NCBI GenBank assembly: GCA_017562135.1
Contig: QEYB01000654.1
Coordinates: 868,001 to 932,000 of the forward strand
DNA: 64,000 nt
DNA from: Dipylidium caninum
Lineage: Eukaryota; Platyhelminthes; Cestoda; Cyclophyllidea; Dipylidiidae
Direction: 5' to 3'
Positions 1 through 14,000 of this stretch are shown piece by piece. The notes beneath the pieces were generated by a model. That model was not told the DNA's origin, did not search any database, and worked only from the letters and a program-made list of their open reading frames with translations. The translations under genes were made by a program, and so were the position numbers. Within the stretch, counting starts at the first letter, position 1; the number at the start of each line of letters is the position of its first letter.

Positions 1-1205
1 GTGGGGAGAGCAGCCTGTTTCCCACCGGTGGGGTGGGGGGTGGGGGGGGGGAGGAGGTTTGACGCCCTCTCCTCGTGCCAAATGCACTTAACAGTCGACA
101 GCGCGAAAAACACTAACTGCCTCCAGGCAGCCAGTCGTCCACCGACATGACAAGGCCGCGCCACTCGCTAACCTGCCACCTTCGCTGATTTCGATTCGCC
201 CTCCTTCCTTCCTTCCTTTCTTTCTTTCTTTCCTTTTGTCTTACTTTTCTCCCCTTGTGCCTTGTTTTGTTTCGTGCTGTGGTGCAAGTCGTGCAGGGCA
301 CTTTGAGTACAGTGACCCCCTCTCTCCCGCCCTGTCCGCCTTCACCCTCTTCTCTCCTCGCCCCGCGCCGCCCGCCCCGCCCCCACTCAAATGCGCCATC
401 TCGCGGTCATTTGAGCGATCTCCTAAGACAACTCGTGGTCCCCTGCTCTCCGCAGACTGTCCGCCATCGTGCAATCGCAACCCCTTCTTCCATTCTCGCC
501 ACTGTCTGCCTGCCTGCCTGCCTGTCTGCCTGCAGTGCTGGTGCCCCGTGACACACTTTGACCGAGTAGACGCACAGTCTGCGGTCTCGCTGTCTCGTCT
601 TCCCGCCTTCTCGCCTTCTCGCCTTCTCGCCTTCTCGCCCCCCTCAGCCCTTCTCGGAGACTCTGGCAAGCGGCCACTCGACCTGCTACTTGGGGCGCTA
701 AGGCTGGGGCTGGGGGTGGGGTTGGGCGTGGTGGGAGGCGGGAGGTGGGACGGCCGCGTGGACACGAAAGCGAGGGGAAGAGAGAGAGGGAGAGAGGGAG
801 AGAGAGAGAGAGGAGGTGAAGGAGGTGGAGGAGGGGAATGGGGAGGAGGAGGAGAAGAAGTCCTGAGGACGCTGGCGTCTGCCTAGTTGTTGAGCTAAAA
901 GTCAGTGGTCGACGTCATCATCATCATCGTCGTCGTCGTCGTCAACAAAATCCTTGCCTGTTGTGGCCCCTTGCAGTCCACCTGACCTGGTGTCAGGCGG
1001 CGTTAGTCACAGTCTTTGGGGGGTGGCTCTGCCGACACCAAGTCTGCCGTCTTCGGAGTTAGACATTCGGTCAACGAGAAGTCTTCCTTGTGGCTTCTCT
1101 GTGCTCACTTAGGAGTTGGCACTCGGAGAGGAGAGGCTTACTGAAAGGGGGAGGGAAGAGAGGCGGGAAAGCTGGGGCGCCTTTGACACTCACAGACATC
1201 AAAAC
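1..1205 (+). repeat. Left arm of long inverted repeat
   Basis: This arm matches the reverse complement of 17186-18353 almost base for base over long stretches. Examples are the TTCC/TTTC tract at 203-235, the ATC/GTC triplet run at 915-942, and the block around 661-760. The match stops at 1205 next to the shared end 'acagacatcaaaac'. The left end is cut by the window, so the true arm may be longer. Arm lengths differ slightly because simple-sequence tracts inside have expanded or shrunk. No protein domain is seen. Long open frames run through both arms on both strands, but they are low-complexity and their frames do not agree between the copies. It lies upstream of the first visible SLC4 exon, presumably in an intron of that gene. 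Confidence 0.88.
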
Positions 1206-2087
1206 GCATCGTCTCGCATGCTTTAACCTCGAGCTGATAGCGCACTTTCCGTCCGCGTGATTTGTTTTTTTTTAGAACTGCAGAAGGAATAGCGGAGAAA
1301 GCAGTCGTAGAGACTGATCTGTGTTACCTTAATACCTCCACTTGCAGCTTTGCTTTTTCCTCCGCCCCTCCTCTTTTGGTCGCTTCTTGTGCTCTCTCAT
1401 TTGTAAACTGGCGAGGGGTGCGTGGCCGGCGTGGTCTTATTCGCTTTCCTGTCTTTGTTTGCTGTAACAGCATTTTCATCACCTTTGTTATTTCTCCCAA
1501 TGGCTAACCTGAGGTCTCTTCCGACCTTGTGATAGCCGACGACATTCCCCACCCCCCGCCACTCACGGTTTTGGGAGGCCGAGCAGATGCGAATGGAAGG
1601 CGATTTAGTCGAGTTCGCCGTTTGTCTGTCCCACACTCCAATCGTTCAGACCTGGTGACGCGTTTTATTCGCGAGTGAATTATTGAAGTCCCCTTTTCGC
1701 TACGAAGTGGACTTTTGAATGTCCATTTGTCAGTACGAAAACGAGGCGATTCAGACGGTGACTAACGCAATGGGGTGACCGAGGTGGTGGTCCACCCGAT
1801 TGTCGTGTTCGTGCGTCAAGACTAATGGCCCTACTGATACCTGGGTGAATCGAGAAACGGTTCCTTGGATTGTCGCACGACTACTTAGTCACACCACTGA
1901 GACGGTTCTAGTAGGCATCTCCACGAACAGATGTTCCAACAGGCTCTCAGTCGACAGGTTCTGGCGTTGGGTGTACGCATCGAGGACTCATTAGGAATAC
2001 ATTGGAAAGTAGAGTTTTCGCTGGTATTAAGCGAAGTTACCAGACAGGACGATTTATCCTTTTCTCTCTCTCTTTCCCTCCCTCCAG

Positions 2088-5000
2088 ACGAAGTAGTTCA
2101 ACGCATGATAAAGAAGAAGATGCTAGAACCGGATTTCCAGGAGCAGACACGGGAGTTGCTCCTGCTCCACCATAGTACACTCTACACCCGTCAGAAGAGA
2201 CGCGCCAAATCCGGCCAACAGTTGCACATCATCCGATCTCTCGCGGAAATTGGCAAACGTCATTCGGCCAAGGATGTCAACAAGTGTAAGTTGACTGTCC
2301 CAACCCTCTCTTCTTTCGTCCGCAAGGCCGAACTCACTGTACAAAATCTTTTGGCCTGCTTCGGACGTCACCCACTTTCCGGCCGCCTTCTCCTCCCCTC
2401 AGGTCGCTTGTATGAGGCCCTTGAGACCATTGTTTAGTCGCTTCTTTTATTTCTTGCTTAGCCACTATCCCAAGTGTAATTAGGTCAAAAATAGCGGTGA
2501 CATGACGACTGGGATGTCCGCATGTCTGGTCGCCCATTACGCCCGCCACGGACCGGGTGCGTTTGCGTGAGGCAGTTTAGTCGAGACAAGATTAATAAAA
2601 ACTGGTTGCGATTGCGTGCCCCTGAGACAAAGGCGTAAATATCCCGCGCTATCTGCGCATATTTTCTCCCCTTTGCCATGCTTATGCATTGAGGAGTTGA
2701 GAGATAGCGGGTCTTTGATGTACCTCGCTTAGCTCCGCCGCTACGGAAACTTGAGCGTCATGCGCGCTCGTACGCCGCCACCTTGACGACCTGCTCCGTC
2801 GTGTGGCACAGGACGCATAAGTCTGCATGCATGATAAAAGGCATTTTTCGTCAATGGATGTTAAAGTCGCCATTTCCAATGGGGGAAGGGGGAAATAACT
2901 CGTCTCGTGCCCTTCCCTCTTCACTACTCAAGGTCGACAACTCAATTTCGCGTTCTCTGACCCCACACAAACTCGTGAGCTAGTTGCGCGACCTTGACAC
3001 CAACCAGGCTCAGCGTGCTTGTCATTTACTTCCACAGGCGTGGAGCCACTCGGTCGGGCGGTCAGCCAGCCAGCCAGTCAGGCAGGCAAATGGTAGGGAG
3101 CAACGCCCATTGCCCATGCATTTGGGGAGCCTGAGTCTGGGGCTGAGCTCAGCCTGAGTCGAGTGTGCGCATCCTCGGCGTGGTGGTGGGGGAGTCAAGT
3201 GGGGTGAGCCAGTCACCGACCCGACGGCAGTGGTGGAGAAGCGGAGGACGAGAAGGAGGAGGTGGAGGTGGAAGGGAAGAAGAGAAGAGAAGGGAAGAGG
3301 ACGTCACATCTTATTCTTCTTCTTCTTCTTCTTCTCGTAGTAGTGATGCTTCACTGTGCTACTCAGACGAGAGGGGCAAGCAAGCGAGGGGGGACGGGGG
3401 GGGCGGGGCGGGGCGAGTGTGGGGCGTCACCCGGAAGGAGGAGGATGTGTTAAAGTGCACTCATCGTCGGCCCCTCCTCCCTCCAAATGGCAACTTTATT
3501 CAAATCGACGCCCCTTGTCGTCGTGGCGTGCAACTAAGCCAGGCCCCATGAGCCCCTCGGTTCAACGACGCCGTGACAGAGAAGAGAGCAGGCGGTGGAG
3601 GGTGCGGCGCGAGGGGCGCGAGGGACGAGGGGGGCGAGAGGGGCGAGGGGGTGGAGATGAATGACCATCTGCTCCACCTCGAATTGCTACTTGATCTAAA
3701 TTCAACTGGGTCGGGTGTGAGGTCTCTAATTTATTTAATTTATTCCGTGCATTTGTCTGTGACGAGCCTCAACGCCTCCGAGCCCGAGAAATAGCACGAC
3801 TGCTGAACGTGGCTGAGCGGCCTCACGAGTCAGCCTCCACACCACACCACTCCCTCCCCTCCCCTCCCCTCCCCGCTTCGTCTCGTCTCGTCTGGTCTAG
3901 TCTTGTCTCGTCTTGTCCGCCAACACACGGATTCTTCTGTCTCCTCCTTCCCGACGCCTTCTTCGCCCATCTCGGACACCAAACAAGTGGATTGGAGGTG
4001 CACCTCGACGCCTTGAGATGGCTGACCCCAGCCCTTGTTACTGCATCGTGCGGACATGTTCCACGGCGTCGACCTGCACTCGCAGCATCAACATCCACAA
4101 AGCCGCGTCAGCTGGGCGATGAAGGAGAGGCGAGGAGAGGAGGAGAGGAGAGGAGGGGAGGTTGTCTGCCTGGTGCGCTTTCCTTCGTCTTCGCACTTGC
4201 TGTTGCCATGACAAGCGGCGCTCAACGCTCGACGCCTTGAGAGTGTGCGAGTGCCTCCGAAAGTCCACCTACTCGGTTGGACGAACTGCACTCGACGAGG
4301 GTCGCCACGACTTCTTTGCGTCTTCGCCCCTCGGTGTTTTCACGTCAAGATGCCGTCTGGCCGTGAATGCGGCGAGTGTGAGGGGTCCCGTTCACACGCC
4401 TCGACATCATCGCCAATGAGAGGAGGATTGACGAGGTTTGACGCCGTCTGAGAATGTGTTGAGTGGCACGATGACCAACGAGGTGGTAGAGTAGACGAGG
4501 GGAGCCAGCAGCAGGGTCAGTTCCCCTCCTCATCTCCCTCCCTTCTCTTTCCTCCTTCGTCTGAGCGACCACGCGACGAAAGGCTTTGTGGATTGAGGTG
4601 GGCTGGTACAAGGAGGAGCTGACAAAGGTGACATTTCATTGTGTCTTAACCGGGTCGTCTGATTTCAATGTCACGTTGCTAGGAGCAGTTAGCTGATTCC
4701 CCTTCACTTGTTCGTCTATTTTTGCGTTTGGCCGTAAACAGAAATGTTTTCTCTCTCTTTGCTTCTCTGTTTTTGTCCCCAGGCTATTTTTACTCCGCAT
4801 TAGTCGTGGCAACGAAAACAACAAACAGCAACACCGGCCTCAGAGCACGTGTGTGTGTTCTTCTGTGTCCACTCTTTTGCCTCTTTTAGTTTGCTCACAT
4901 TTTTAGTTTCCCATGCCTGCTTTATTTAAGCGTTTGCCCGAATGGGAAATGATTTGATGGCGAAAGTGTCGCCTCTCTCTCAATCCGTAAGCTCTCTTCA

Positions 5001-8000
5001 ATGCCAGAAGCGTTATGCGCAACATTCTGCGTCTAGTTTGCTCCTCTAAAACCGGGCGTTGAGGTATTGGCATGCAGAGGGAAAGTAATAGTCTTCTATT
5101 TACTTCTTTTTTTACTTACGATATGAGTAGTTCAATGGATGATGTAGACCTGTGCGGTGTTGGAGGCTTCTTTTCCATGATGGATGGCTGAGTCCCGAAT
5201 GCTTAAACGGAGCACACACAGGCTCTATGCATGCCCAAACACGAGGGGTTTTACACCCACTCGGTAGACCGCCGAGGCAATCTCTCTCTCTCTCTGTGTG
5301 TGTGTGTGTCGGCCATGAAGGGGATTATCAACAAAGGCAAAACCAGGGCACCATCGTATTGTCATGAGCGGGGTGGGTTCTCGAAATACGTGGATGACGC
5401 GAGGCTGTTTGGAATGGGGCGTCGGACCCCCTTGATCACGTCACCTACCAATGGGGGAAAAGGCGCTCACCACTAGTCACTCCTTTTAAAGTGCAACAGA
5501 TTGGCTGCGAGGCCACTCGCTTCACCAGCTATTGTCTAAGTCCACGCCGACAAGGACAGGAGGTAGACGGACAAGGAGAGAGCGAGGGAGAGACAGAGAG
5601 AGAGAAGTAAGCCTAGTGTCGGAGGCAGCCAGGTTGTTTTTCTTTGTGCCAATTCATGTGTGTGTACGTGCACAAGCAAGCCCGCATTCCTTCTGCGCAT
5701 TGGTCGCTTTCACGGGAGGCCGGTTGGGGCGGGGAGGCAGGAGAAGGGAGTTGGGGGCAAGGCGGCTACCATGGTGGCGGGCATGCGGTAGCAGCATGCC
5801 ACCAGACTTTCTGCAACACATTCTCGAGGGAAACGACACAATGATCTTGCCAGTATTCTGTCCTCTCCCCGCCTTTTGCCTCCCCCCCCCCTCCCCCGCT
5901 CAACGAAGCCAATGGACTTGTCTTGCGTCCTTTCAAAGCCTCTCCTACGTCTCACCTCGCGTCGTTTGATACCGATTCGTTTGTATTGCTGAGGTCGTGT
6001 CATTTTCAGTACCTCATGCACATTCCGCGGCGACCCGAACGTGACCTCTCATTGTGAACTGTTACCCTCACAATCAACTGGCTCTAGATGCAGTCAAATA
6101 AGGTTAGTGTTTTGATTTATATTCAGTGCTGGTAGATACTACTTAAATACTTCGTCAAAAATCTGTTTTATTTTCCCCGTGGCCCATTGTCACTTCAACT
6201 CACCTCACACGGGGCCTCAACAAATGGCAGACGATCGGGCTCATAGCCAAAGAGTGGGCCAAAATGTCATTTACCACTCTTAATGGTCTTTTTTGCTGCT
6301 CCTCCCTGGCAGAAACACTGCCGTTGCTCGATGTGTCTCGCGACTCCTCCTGAGAGTTGGGGATGACCGGTAAAGTGGAGAAAATGTTGAACAGAAGTTG
6401 TGTGGCAGGCGGGGACGCGAAGTTGGGCATGGCAGGGTGTATTTGTGTGTGCGCCAGCTGGCGTGTCCAACTAACTGCCAACGGGAAAGTTTAAACTCCC
6501 TTCTACCACGTTTTCATCAGCATCGTTATCATCCTCAGCGCACTAGTAGGAATGGGTTGTAGAGAAAGTGGACAATTTATTGACAAATGGGCATTTTGAC
6601 GGCGGTGGTGACTTGAATGCAGCAGTCTGCCCACGGTCACTAGTCACACCGACCACCGTTTCTCCTCGTTCCCCCTCCCTTCTGACAGTTTGTAGGTTAA
6701 AAACTTCGTGAACTCGGCGAAATAACAATTAGCAGTCAATCATTCGTGAGTCTTCGCCTCTCGGTCACCAGGGCGTTGCTATGGCAGTCGTGGGAAGAGA
6801 GGATATTCGACGCCTGCCTTCGCCGCCAACTATTTAGGCTGTGAGGGAATTACACCATACAAAACCACTTATAATCATTTCTTTTTCCCTTCACCTTCTC
6901 CAAAGTAAACGCTAATGAATTGCTGGCGTGAACCCATTAGCCGATGAGTGGAGAGCCGCCTGCAGCCGTGCCGAGGCAATGGGAGCGCCTTCTCCCCCCC
7001 CCCCCCCCTTATTCCTCACCTTGTCGACGAGGTAATGGGCGACCTTAACTGGAAATTTCTCCTCTGCGAAGCAATTTCTATCGCTCGAGCGCCACAGCGG
7101 GGCGGGACGAGAAGAGTACAGGGAGCCTGGCGGATTGCGTGGGTGAAGCAGTTGTCCTAATGGGGTTGGGGGTGGAGCAGGGCCCGATGAACCCACGCTT
7201 CAAGACCTCTTAAACTACCCACTCTTCCCCCTACGTTTCGCCGTGGAGACAATTTTTTTCTTTAAAAAAAGGGACGTATCATATCTGTGATCTTCGGTGT
7301 ACGTGTGTGTGTGTGTGTGCGTGTGTACAGCTTCTCCACTCCATTTGGTGCGAAGATTGAAGACTAAAGTACATGGGCGTTGGAAACGAATAAGCCATAG
7401 AAAGTCGGATGATAAGTGTATTTGGGGGTAATTAAAATAATTTGCAAAAAGAAGACAGCAAATTATCTTCTCCCTCGCCTTAACAAATTTTCTCTCGTAC
7501 GATTTGTTTTTGGTGGACCAAAGTGTGAACGATTATCGCCCCCGCCCCTATCGGAGGGACAGTGTGGCAGGCGGCAACCAGTTTGCTCTGGTCACCCAGT
7601 TTCCCCGCCCCACTCGTGACGAGCGTGTCAGGTGTCGCGCGGATGGGATGCCCTCTTCTCTTCTCTGATTAGGGTCTCTCGATCTGACCAACTGGGCGTT
7701 GCTTTCCGAGGGCAACCGCGTCGGTGTGTGTGTGTGTGTGTGTCCCCAGTCGGGTGAGGAAGGGGGGACGTCTCCTCGCAACGGGTTGGTGGGAAGGCTT
7801 TATGAAAGCGGAAGAGTCACCGGCTCCGTATCGAGTCTGGCTCTGGAAAATCCTCTGTCCCGTGATGCTAATCTACTGGAGTTGAATGTCTTTACGATAA
7901 GGAACAGAGGAAATTCCCTCTGATTGTCCACTTTGTTTGCTAACCCCTCGCTCAAGTCGAATGCGACTTATCCACACGGGTCCACCGCCTCACTTTCCCC

Positions 8001-11000
8001 TCCACCCGCTTCGCCCGCCGCCGTTTACGCAGGGCTAATCCAGGCCACCGATTTTGCCTCTCTAGTATCTCATGCGCCCTCGCATTCCATCGTTAAGTCG
8101 GCCACAAATCTGGGCGTGGACAGAATGGATCCCCAGATGGTCACCTCACCTCCGTCCAGTGAACAATTCGGTGCCGCCTCGCACACCCCGGACAATCTGG
8201 AACCGATTAGTCCTGTTCAGGTTGGTGATCTGATCATTTTGGGCAACTTTATGGATCCCTTCAAACTCCTACATTCATTTGACTTTGTGATTTACAACTC
8301 CAATTTTTTCCATTTTTGCAGTAGACTGAAGAAATTTACTAAACCGTTTTATTTTTCTTTTCCTCTACAGTACACGGTCCATATGCCGTGTGGCATAGAA
8401 GTATTTTATGGTCTCTGTGCGGGGTAGAACGCGTTATTACCTCCTCAGTAGCTGTCCTTATTTAGATTGACGAAAATGTTGGTTTTGTAATTCTATCTTC
8501 TCCCCCCCCCCCCCCTCCGCCCCGCCCCTACCAGCGAAGTTGACGATTGCAGAAGGAGTAAGATGACACCACTTGAATGGTTTCCGTGTCATATCTCTGG
8601 ACCCTCAGGAAAGTGGAAGAGGCTCTCGCTTCCAGTCTGCAGGAAACGGTAGAACTTTTGGCGATCGCAAAGTCCGCGGTGTTGACGGGACCATTTAAAC
8701 CACGATTCTTCCGCTTGAACATCTCTCCTTCCTATTCTCATTCACGAGGCATGGCCTACGTCTTGCAGTGACTGATTGAGGCTTGGGAGAAGGCGATATA
8801 GCCTGACGAAGGAAAATCCCCTTTATCCCCTTTGCTCCCCTCTCCTAGCGATGATTTTTGGTGTTCCGTGGATCTGCCTAACGACTGCTCACCGGCAGTG
8901 AGGGATACCGAGTGTCTAAACGTTGAGAGTTCTGTCCGTACCTCAACCTGAACTTCCATTGCGTGGTGCGTCGAATTTCCTCTCAACTTCCTCTACACTT
9001 CGCTCCTTTCCTCATTGGGCTTCTAGGAACCCGTTGTAATTATTTTCACAGGGTTTTTGAAAACCCAGAGTTAACTAGGCTTTTTCCTTCTTGCCTCTTT
9101 TTTTCGCCCTTTTTAAATGATCGAAATGTGAAGGAAAGTGGCGAAATCTTTGTGCTTCCCTGGGCACTCGGATATCTTGGTTTCGGTCCAAATTAGTGTA
9201 TTAGTTCGCCGTTATTCCTTTTCGGAAATCGGAATCATTTAATCCGATAGAAGTGCGCCGATAATTGTTGTTGTAAGTCCCTGGCGGAACGGACTAAACC
9301 CCTAGCGCTTCACCTCTTCCTCTAAGTCTTACCCGCCCCGCCAACCAATGACTTTTGCGGAATTTACCACTGACCTTCAGAACTGCAATAGTCTAGCCAA
9401 TCAGCACCGAGATTAACGTTGGTCGATTAACCAATCGCCTGTTAGGTCTACTTCTCCACTTCCCTGCTACCTGAATAATGTTTAATGGGCTCAAACATTC
9501 GGCCTATATGATTAAAGATAGTTATGAAAAAAAATTTAGAACTTCAAAATTCTCACAACTCTTTCGTTATCTCTTTTATAGCTCAAGGAAGATGTGGGTT
9601 TTCCGTTGCCCCACTCTTTGTCTGTGAATGTCTGTTGCAAAAAATCCAAAATTTGCGCTGACGAAAATTACCCAATTGCTTTCTTTGTTAATGCATGGTT
9701 GTTTGTTGTAACACAAATCGTAATTCCAGGCGATTGCAATCGGAATTTACCTCTGTTTTGCCTGTTGTGACGCCCGAAGTGCCCGTTAGTAACCCTATTG
9801 AAGCTTAAAATACATTATTTATTGACCATCAAATGCATGCACCTTTTAATTCGCTTTCCCTGAGTTTACTCGATTACTCCTATCTGCTTCATTACGTCAA
9901 TCATCCTTCCGTAAGCGATAGTGCCGACTTTTTTAATTTGACCGCGTTAAATTTGTCTACGGTCGTTCTGACTTCTCAGAGCCGCCTTCTCGATGGCAGT
10001 TCTGCGTTTTTCATAACAAAGGCACCTGGGATAAATGAGAACAACCAAGAGACCGAAATTATTCCTCAATGATTGTTCTTCGTCACACCCTCGTTCAAGT
10101 TTGTTTGTTCATTCTAAAATCCAGCCGCCATTTGGACTTGATTATGTGATTTACCTTAATACAACATTCAGTGAGGGCAACAGAAAAGTTTACCTTCCTT
10201 CCGTATAAAGTTTGCGACTCGAACTATGCATGTCATCAGCCCTGACATCATTACGAAAGGCAACGCTTTTGCACCATTATTGTCGACACTTGCGCCTCAG
10301 AATTCACTTATGCTTATCCAAGTTATGGTATGAAAGTTCCCATTTTTAGATTCGTCTTTATCGTGGGGTTATGAGAGACCTGAATTTGAGCATACCCATT
10401 TGTATACCGTTTTGTGTTTCTTAACAGCCTTACAGCGCTTGGGACAGGCGACATTTGACGCCGACTTCGTCGAGGAAATAAAGTGTGTCTGGAGTATCTG
10501 TTCGTGTCGCCACTGGTAGACCATTTCACTTACCCGCGGTGGGTGTAGAGTAAAATTTGTTTTAGTCGAAAAAGTCGGGTCCTCATGGCTAGGGGAGGAA
10601 TAGACTCCGAGTTCACAGAGGTATCACTTTTCCCCGAATGCCCACTTCCCTGTTCTGAGAAGTGTAGGTAAATGTCGCAATCGTGTTTTTTTGTCACCTC
10701 ACCTTCTTTGCTTTCTGTCACCACTGACGTCACCTGATTGTTTGCCCTGTTGTTATAATGCCAAAGCCTTTAATTCCTGCATTTTTGTTCGCAGCTTTGA
10801 TAAAAGAGTTGTAAATTTTATTTCCTTCACCCCCCCCCGCCCTTCTCTTCTCTTTCAAATCTGTTCATTTGTCCCTTCCTTTGTGTTACACGCTCAATTA
10901 CTTCCTTGCGCCTATGTCGGCACTCCTCCTTCCTCCCCAGTCCCATTGCATGGCTCTCCGTTCCCCCGCTGCCATCGGCCCCCCGAATTTGTTTACCCTA

Positions 11001-14000
11001 ATGACAAGAACTTATTCCTTCTTTCCTCTTGCTCCTTCTCTCCCTCCCCTTTTCGACAGTTCAAGGACGACCCGCCCTATTGCAAAGAGGTGCGTTGTCA
11101 CAACTTACTCTCTGTCTTTCTTGACCGGTATGCTTTTCAAGATGTGAGTTAACCCTTAAATAACGGTGGTGCTGTAAAGGGACACCGTTCACTTATTTCA
11201 CATGTATTTGTTAATTCCTTATTTTGCCTGAATTTACATATTTGTTTATTTATCTATGCGACCCAATGGAAAGAAGACTTGGTGCTCCCCTACCCGGCAG
11301 TGGGGGTCCCATTCCCCTCACTCCTCGTTATTATTCACCTTTTTGTCGTCCACGTCCAAATCACACTAATTGCGAAAAGTTCTCAAATGTTGAAGATAAT
11401 CTTGTCTCCTGTAGTTTCTAGCTCCAGGCAAAAATCTAGCCTGGAGCCACTTTTTGAGGTTGCTCAGAAGTATGCTTGCGAGGCTTCTCAATTATTTAGG
11501 TTCCTCCTGTGGAAAAACTCCCTCACTAAATGCTTCCTTGCTCGGATGATTTATCGCCGTGATTCACCTAAAAAGGTTGCAGCAGCAGCTCTCCCAGAAA
11601 GGCCTAAAGCTTTCATTGAGATGACCCTTCGAGGAGGGTTGTCCAGGCCACTGGGAAGCGTGGAAACAGCTTCTATTGAGTGGCTGTAAGTGGTCAACCT
11701 ACGTCCTACTCTTAGATGAGTGGAATTGGGTTGTCATCCTGCCTTTCTTTGGACTTTTATGTCATAACTACGTTCTCAGCTCTCCCCCGCCTCTTTCTCC
11801 CGGTATTTTCCAGCTAAATTCCTTTTTATCTCCACGTATAGGCCTGGAATGTCCCGACTGATATGTAGTTGAATAATTTCGAGACCGCACGTCGTGGAAG
11901 GCCTCGAGCGTTCCCATAACTGTTGTTGAAGAAGCCTTGCGCGCGCTGCCACTCGTAGATTCTCATATCTGCATATGCTTTCACCGTTTTCACCACCAAA
12001 CCGCGAATGTTTATCAGTAAGGTCAAGACGTTGGGGATAATTGCTACGAGCTCCCATGTTGACGTGTCCTTTCAGGCAGTTTTGGATTTCCTCTTGGCCG
12101 TTTTCAAATAACCTCTTTTTTCGGACTTTCCGGACAGTACACTAATTTCACATGTCGATTCATCAGTTAATTGGAGGTGAGCGTCCTAGTTCCCACTCTC
12201 TCGTGGTGCAGGCTGTTCGAAACGACAGTCCGCCCACTTCCCTCTTACTCTTATCTTCAAGTTTGTCTATTCCCCGTCCCTCCACTTGCCGGCCTGCCGC
12301 GAGAGATCGCCTCATTGGGAACCTTTCCCCACTGTCGTCTATTTCGTAGGGCCATCTCTCGGCCTCCCCCTTTCCAAACACTTTTTATCCTCACTTTGCG
12401 TAATACGTGTGTGTGTGTGTGTGTAAGATTGGATCTTTACTTTCACATCTTTCTCTTCCCCCTTTTGCTGCCTTGCTCTGCAGTACGACCACCACTTCTT
12501 CAAGAAGGTGCCACATGGCGCGGAGGCGGTGAACATTCTGGTTGGAGAGACGTCTTTCTTGCGTCACCCGGTGGCGGCTTTCGTTCGTCTCCGCGAGGCC
12601 TGTCGTCTGGGTGAGATGACCGAGGTCCCTGTGCCCACGCGCTTCATGTTCGTCCTCCTCGGCACCCTGGGCAATGGTCCAAAGTACCAGCAGATCGGAC
12701 GCGCCATGGGAACCCTCTTCTCCGATGAGGTCTGTTTATGCGCTTCTCTCTCAAACTCTACTCATCTGACGTCGGTCACCCCATCACCTCCATCTTTCCG
12801 TCGACCGTCTTCTGTTGTGGCTCTCTCCTCCAGTCCTATTCCAAAACCGTTTCCACTTCGTCCCTCCATAACACCGTTCACTCAAACTCCTCGCGGGCAT
12901 CATTCACTCATCCCGCTGTGCACTCACCGCTCCGTCCACCCTTTCCCCCATTCCCTCCTCAGCGGCCGTTCACTCCTCGTCCGCTGGCATTCATTATTGC
13001 CGCCTACCGGTCCATTCGGTCAAATACGTTAGGCGGCCTCGGTTCTCACCGCAGCCGCAGTCACGCATGCAATCCCCTCTCCCGCAAAAATGCCCTTCTA
13101 TCGGCAGGAATAACTTGGAGCAAATGGGATCCACCCAGCTGCGCACGTATTTGTCCCAGGCGTCTCCTACTCAAATGACATGAGTACGGCGCGCCATTCC
13201 GCGCCTGTCGGCTAGTTTATCCCCCCGAGTCTTGGCCGCCTAGCACACCACTAGAAACTGAGTGGCATAGAGGCATGATAATTTTTATGGTCTCCATCTT
13301 GTAAATGCGAGTGCAGGCCTGCGGTTTCGAGTTCGGGGTACGCGGATAAGGCTGAGGCTGTGGTAGGCTGCCTTGCCATGAGGCGGGGCGGGCAGCGGAA
13401 AAGTCCGCATATTCGGTTGCGTAAATGATGCACATATCATCGCCTTCGCGCAAGTTTCCCACATCCTCCACGTATCCGCATGATCACATCCCTGCCGCGG
13501 CCATCGTGCCGGGGAGCGGAAACCGCAAAACGGCTGGCCCACGAAGTGGACACGATGAAAGCAAACTTATTTTTCCACAACTTAAGCCATCTTGTGCTTC
13601 TTGCCGCACCCATGCAGCCTTGCACTTTTTCCAGATGGACAAAGATTAGGAGGATAAAGTGCACCAGCACTTGACGGTTGGCAAGTTTCTTGACGTCGCC
13701 CCCCCCTCACCCCCTTAGCGCCCCCCTCCCCCGCCTCCTTTCCGTGTTTAGCAGTCAGCGTTGCGTGTTGACAAGTGGGGAGGCAAAGTACACGTCTTGT
13801 AAAAATATCATTAGAGTTGAGGCCACATGTATCCGCTGTTCAATGAACCCTATTAACGTAATGCCCTTTTTTGCCCGAAGTAAATTCGAGATTTGACATT
13901 TTTTTCTCCTATCTTTTTTTTGGCCGTCGGGCACTCCAGATGTTCCTCGACTTTGCCACTCGAAGCACGTCTCGCAATGACCTCTTGGCCGGAATCGACG

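Noticed and set aside
236..886. Open frame of 216 codons in the left repeat arm (and 17512-18090 minus in the right arm)
   Set aside because: Low-complexity Ser/Pro/Arg/Gly sequence. The frames in the two arms do not correspond, and no domain or conserved start is seen.
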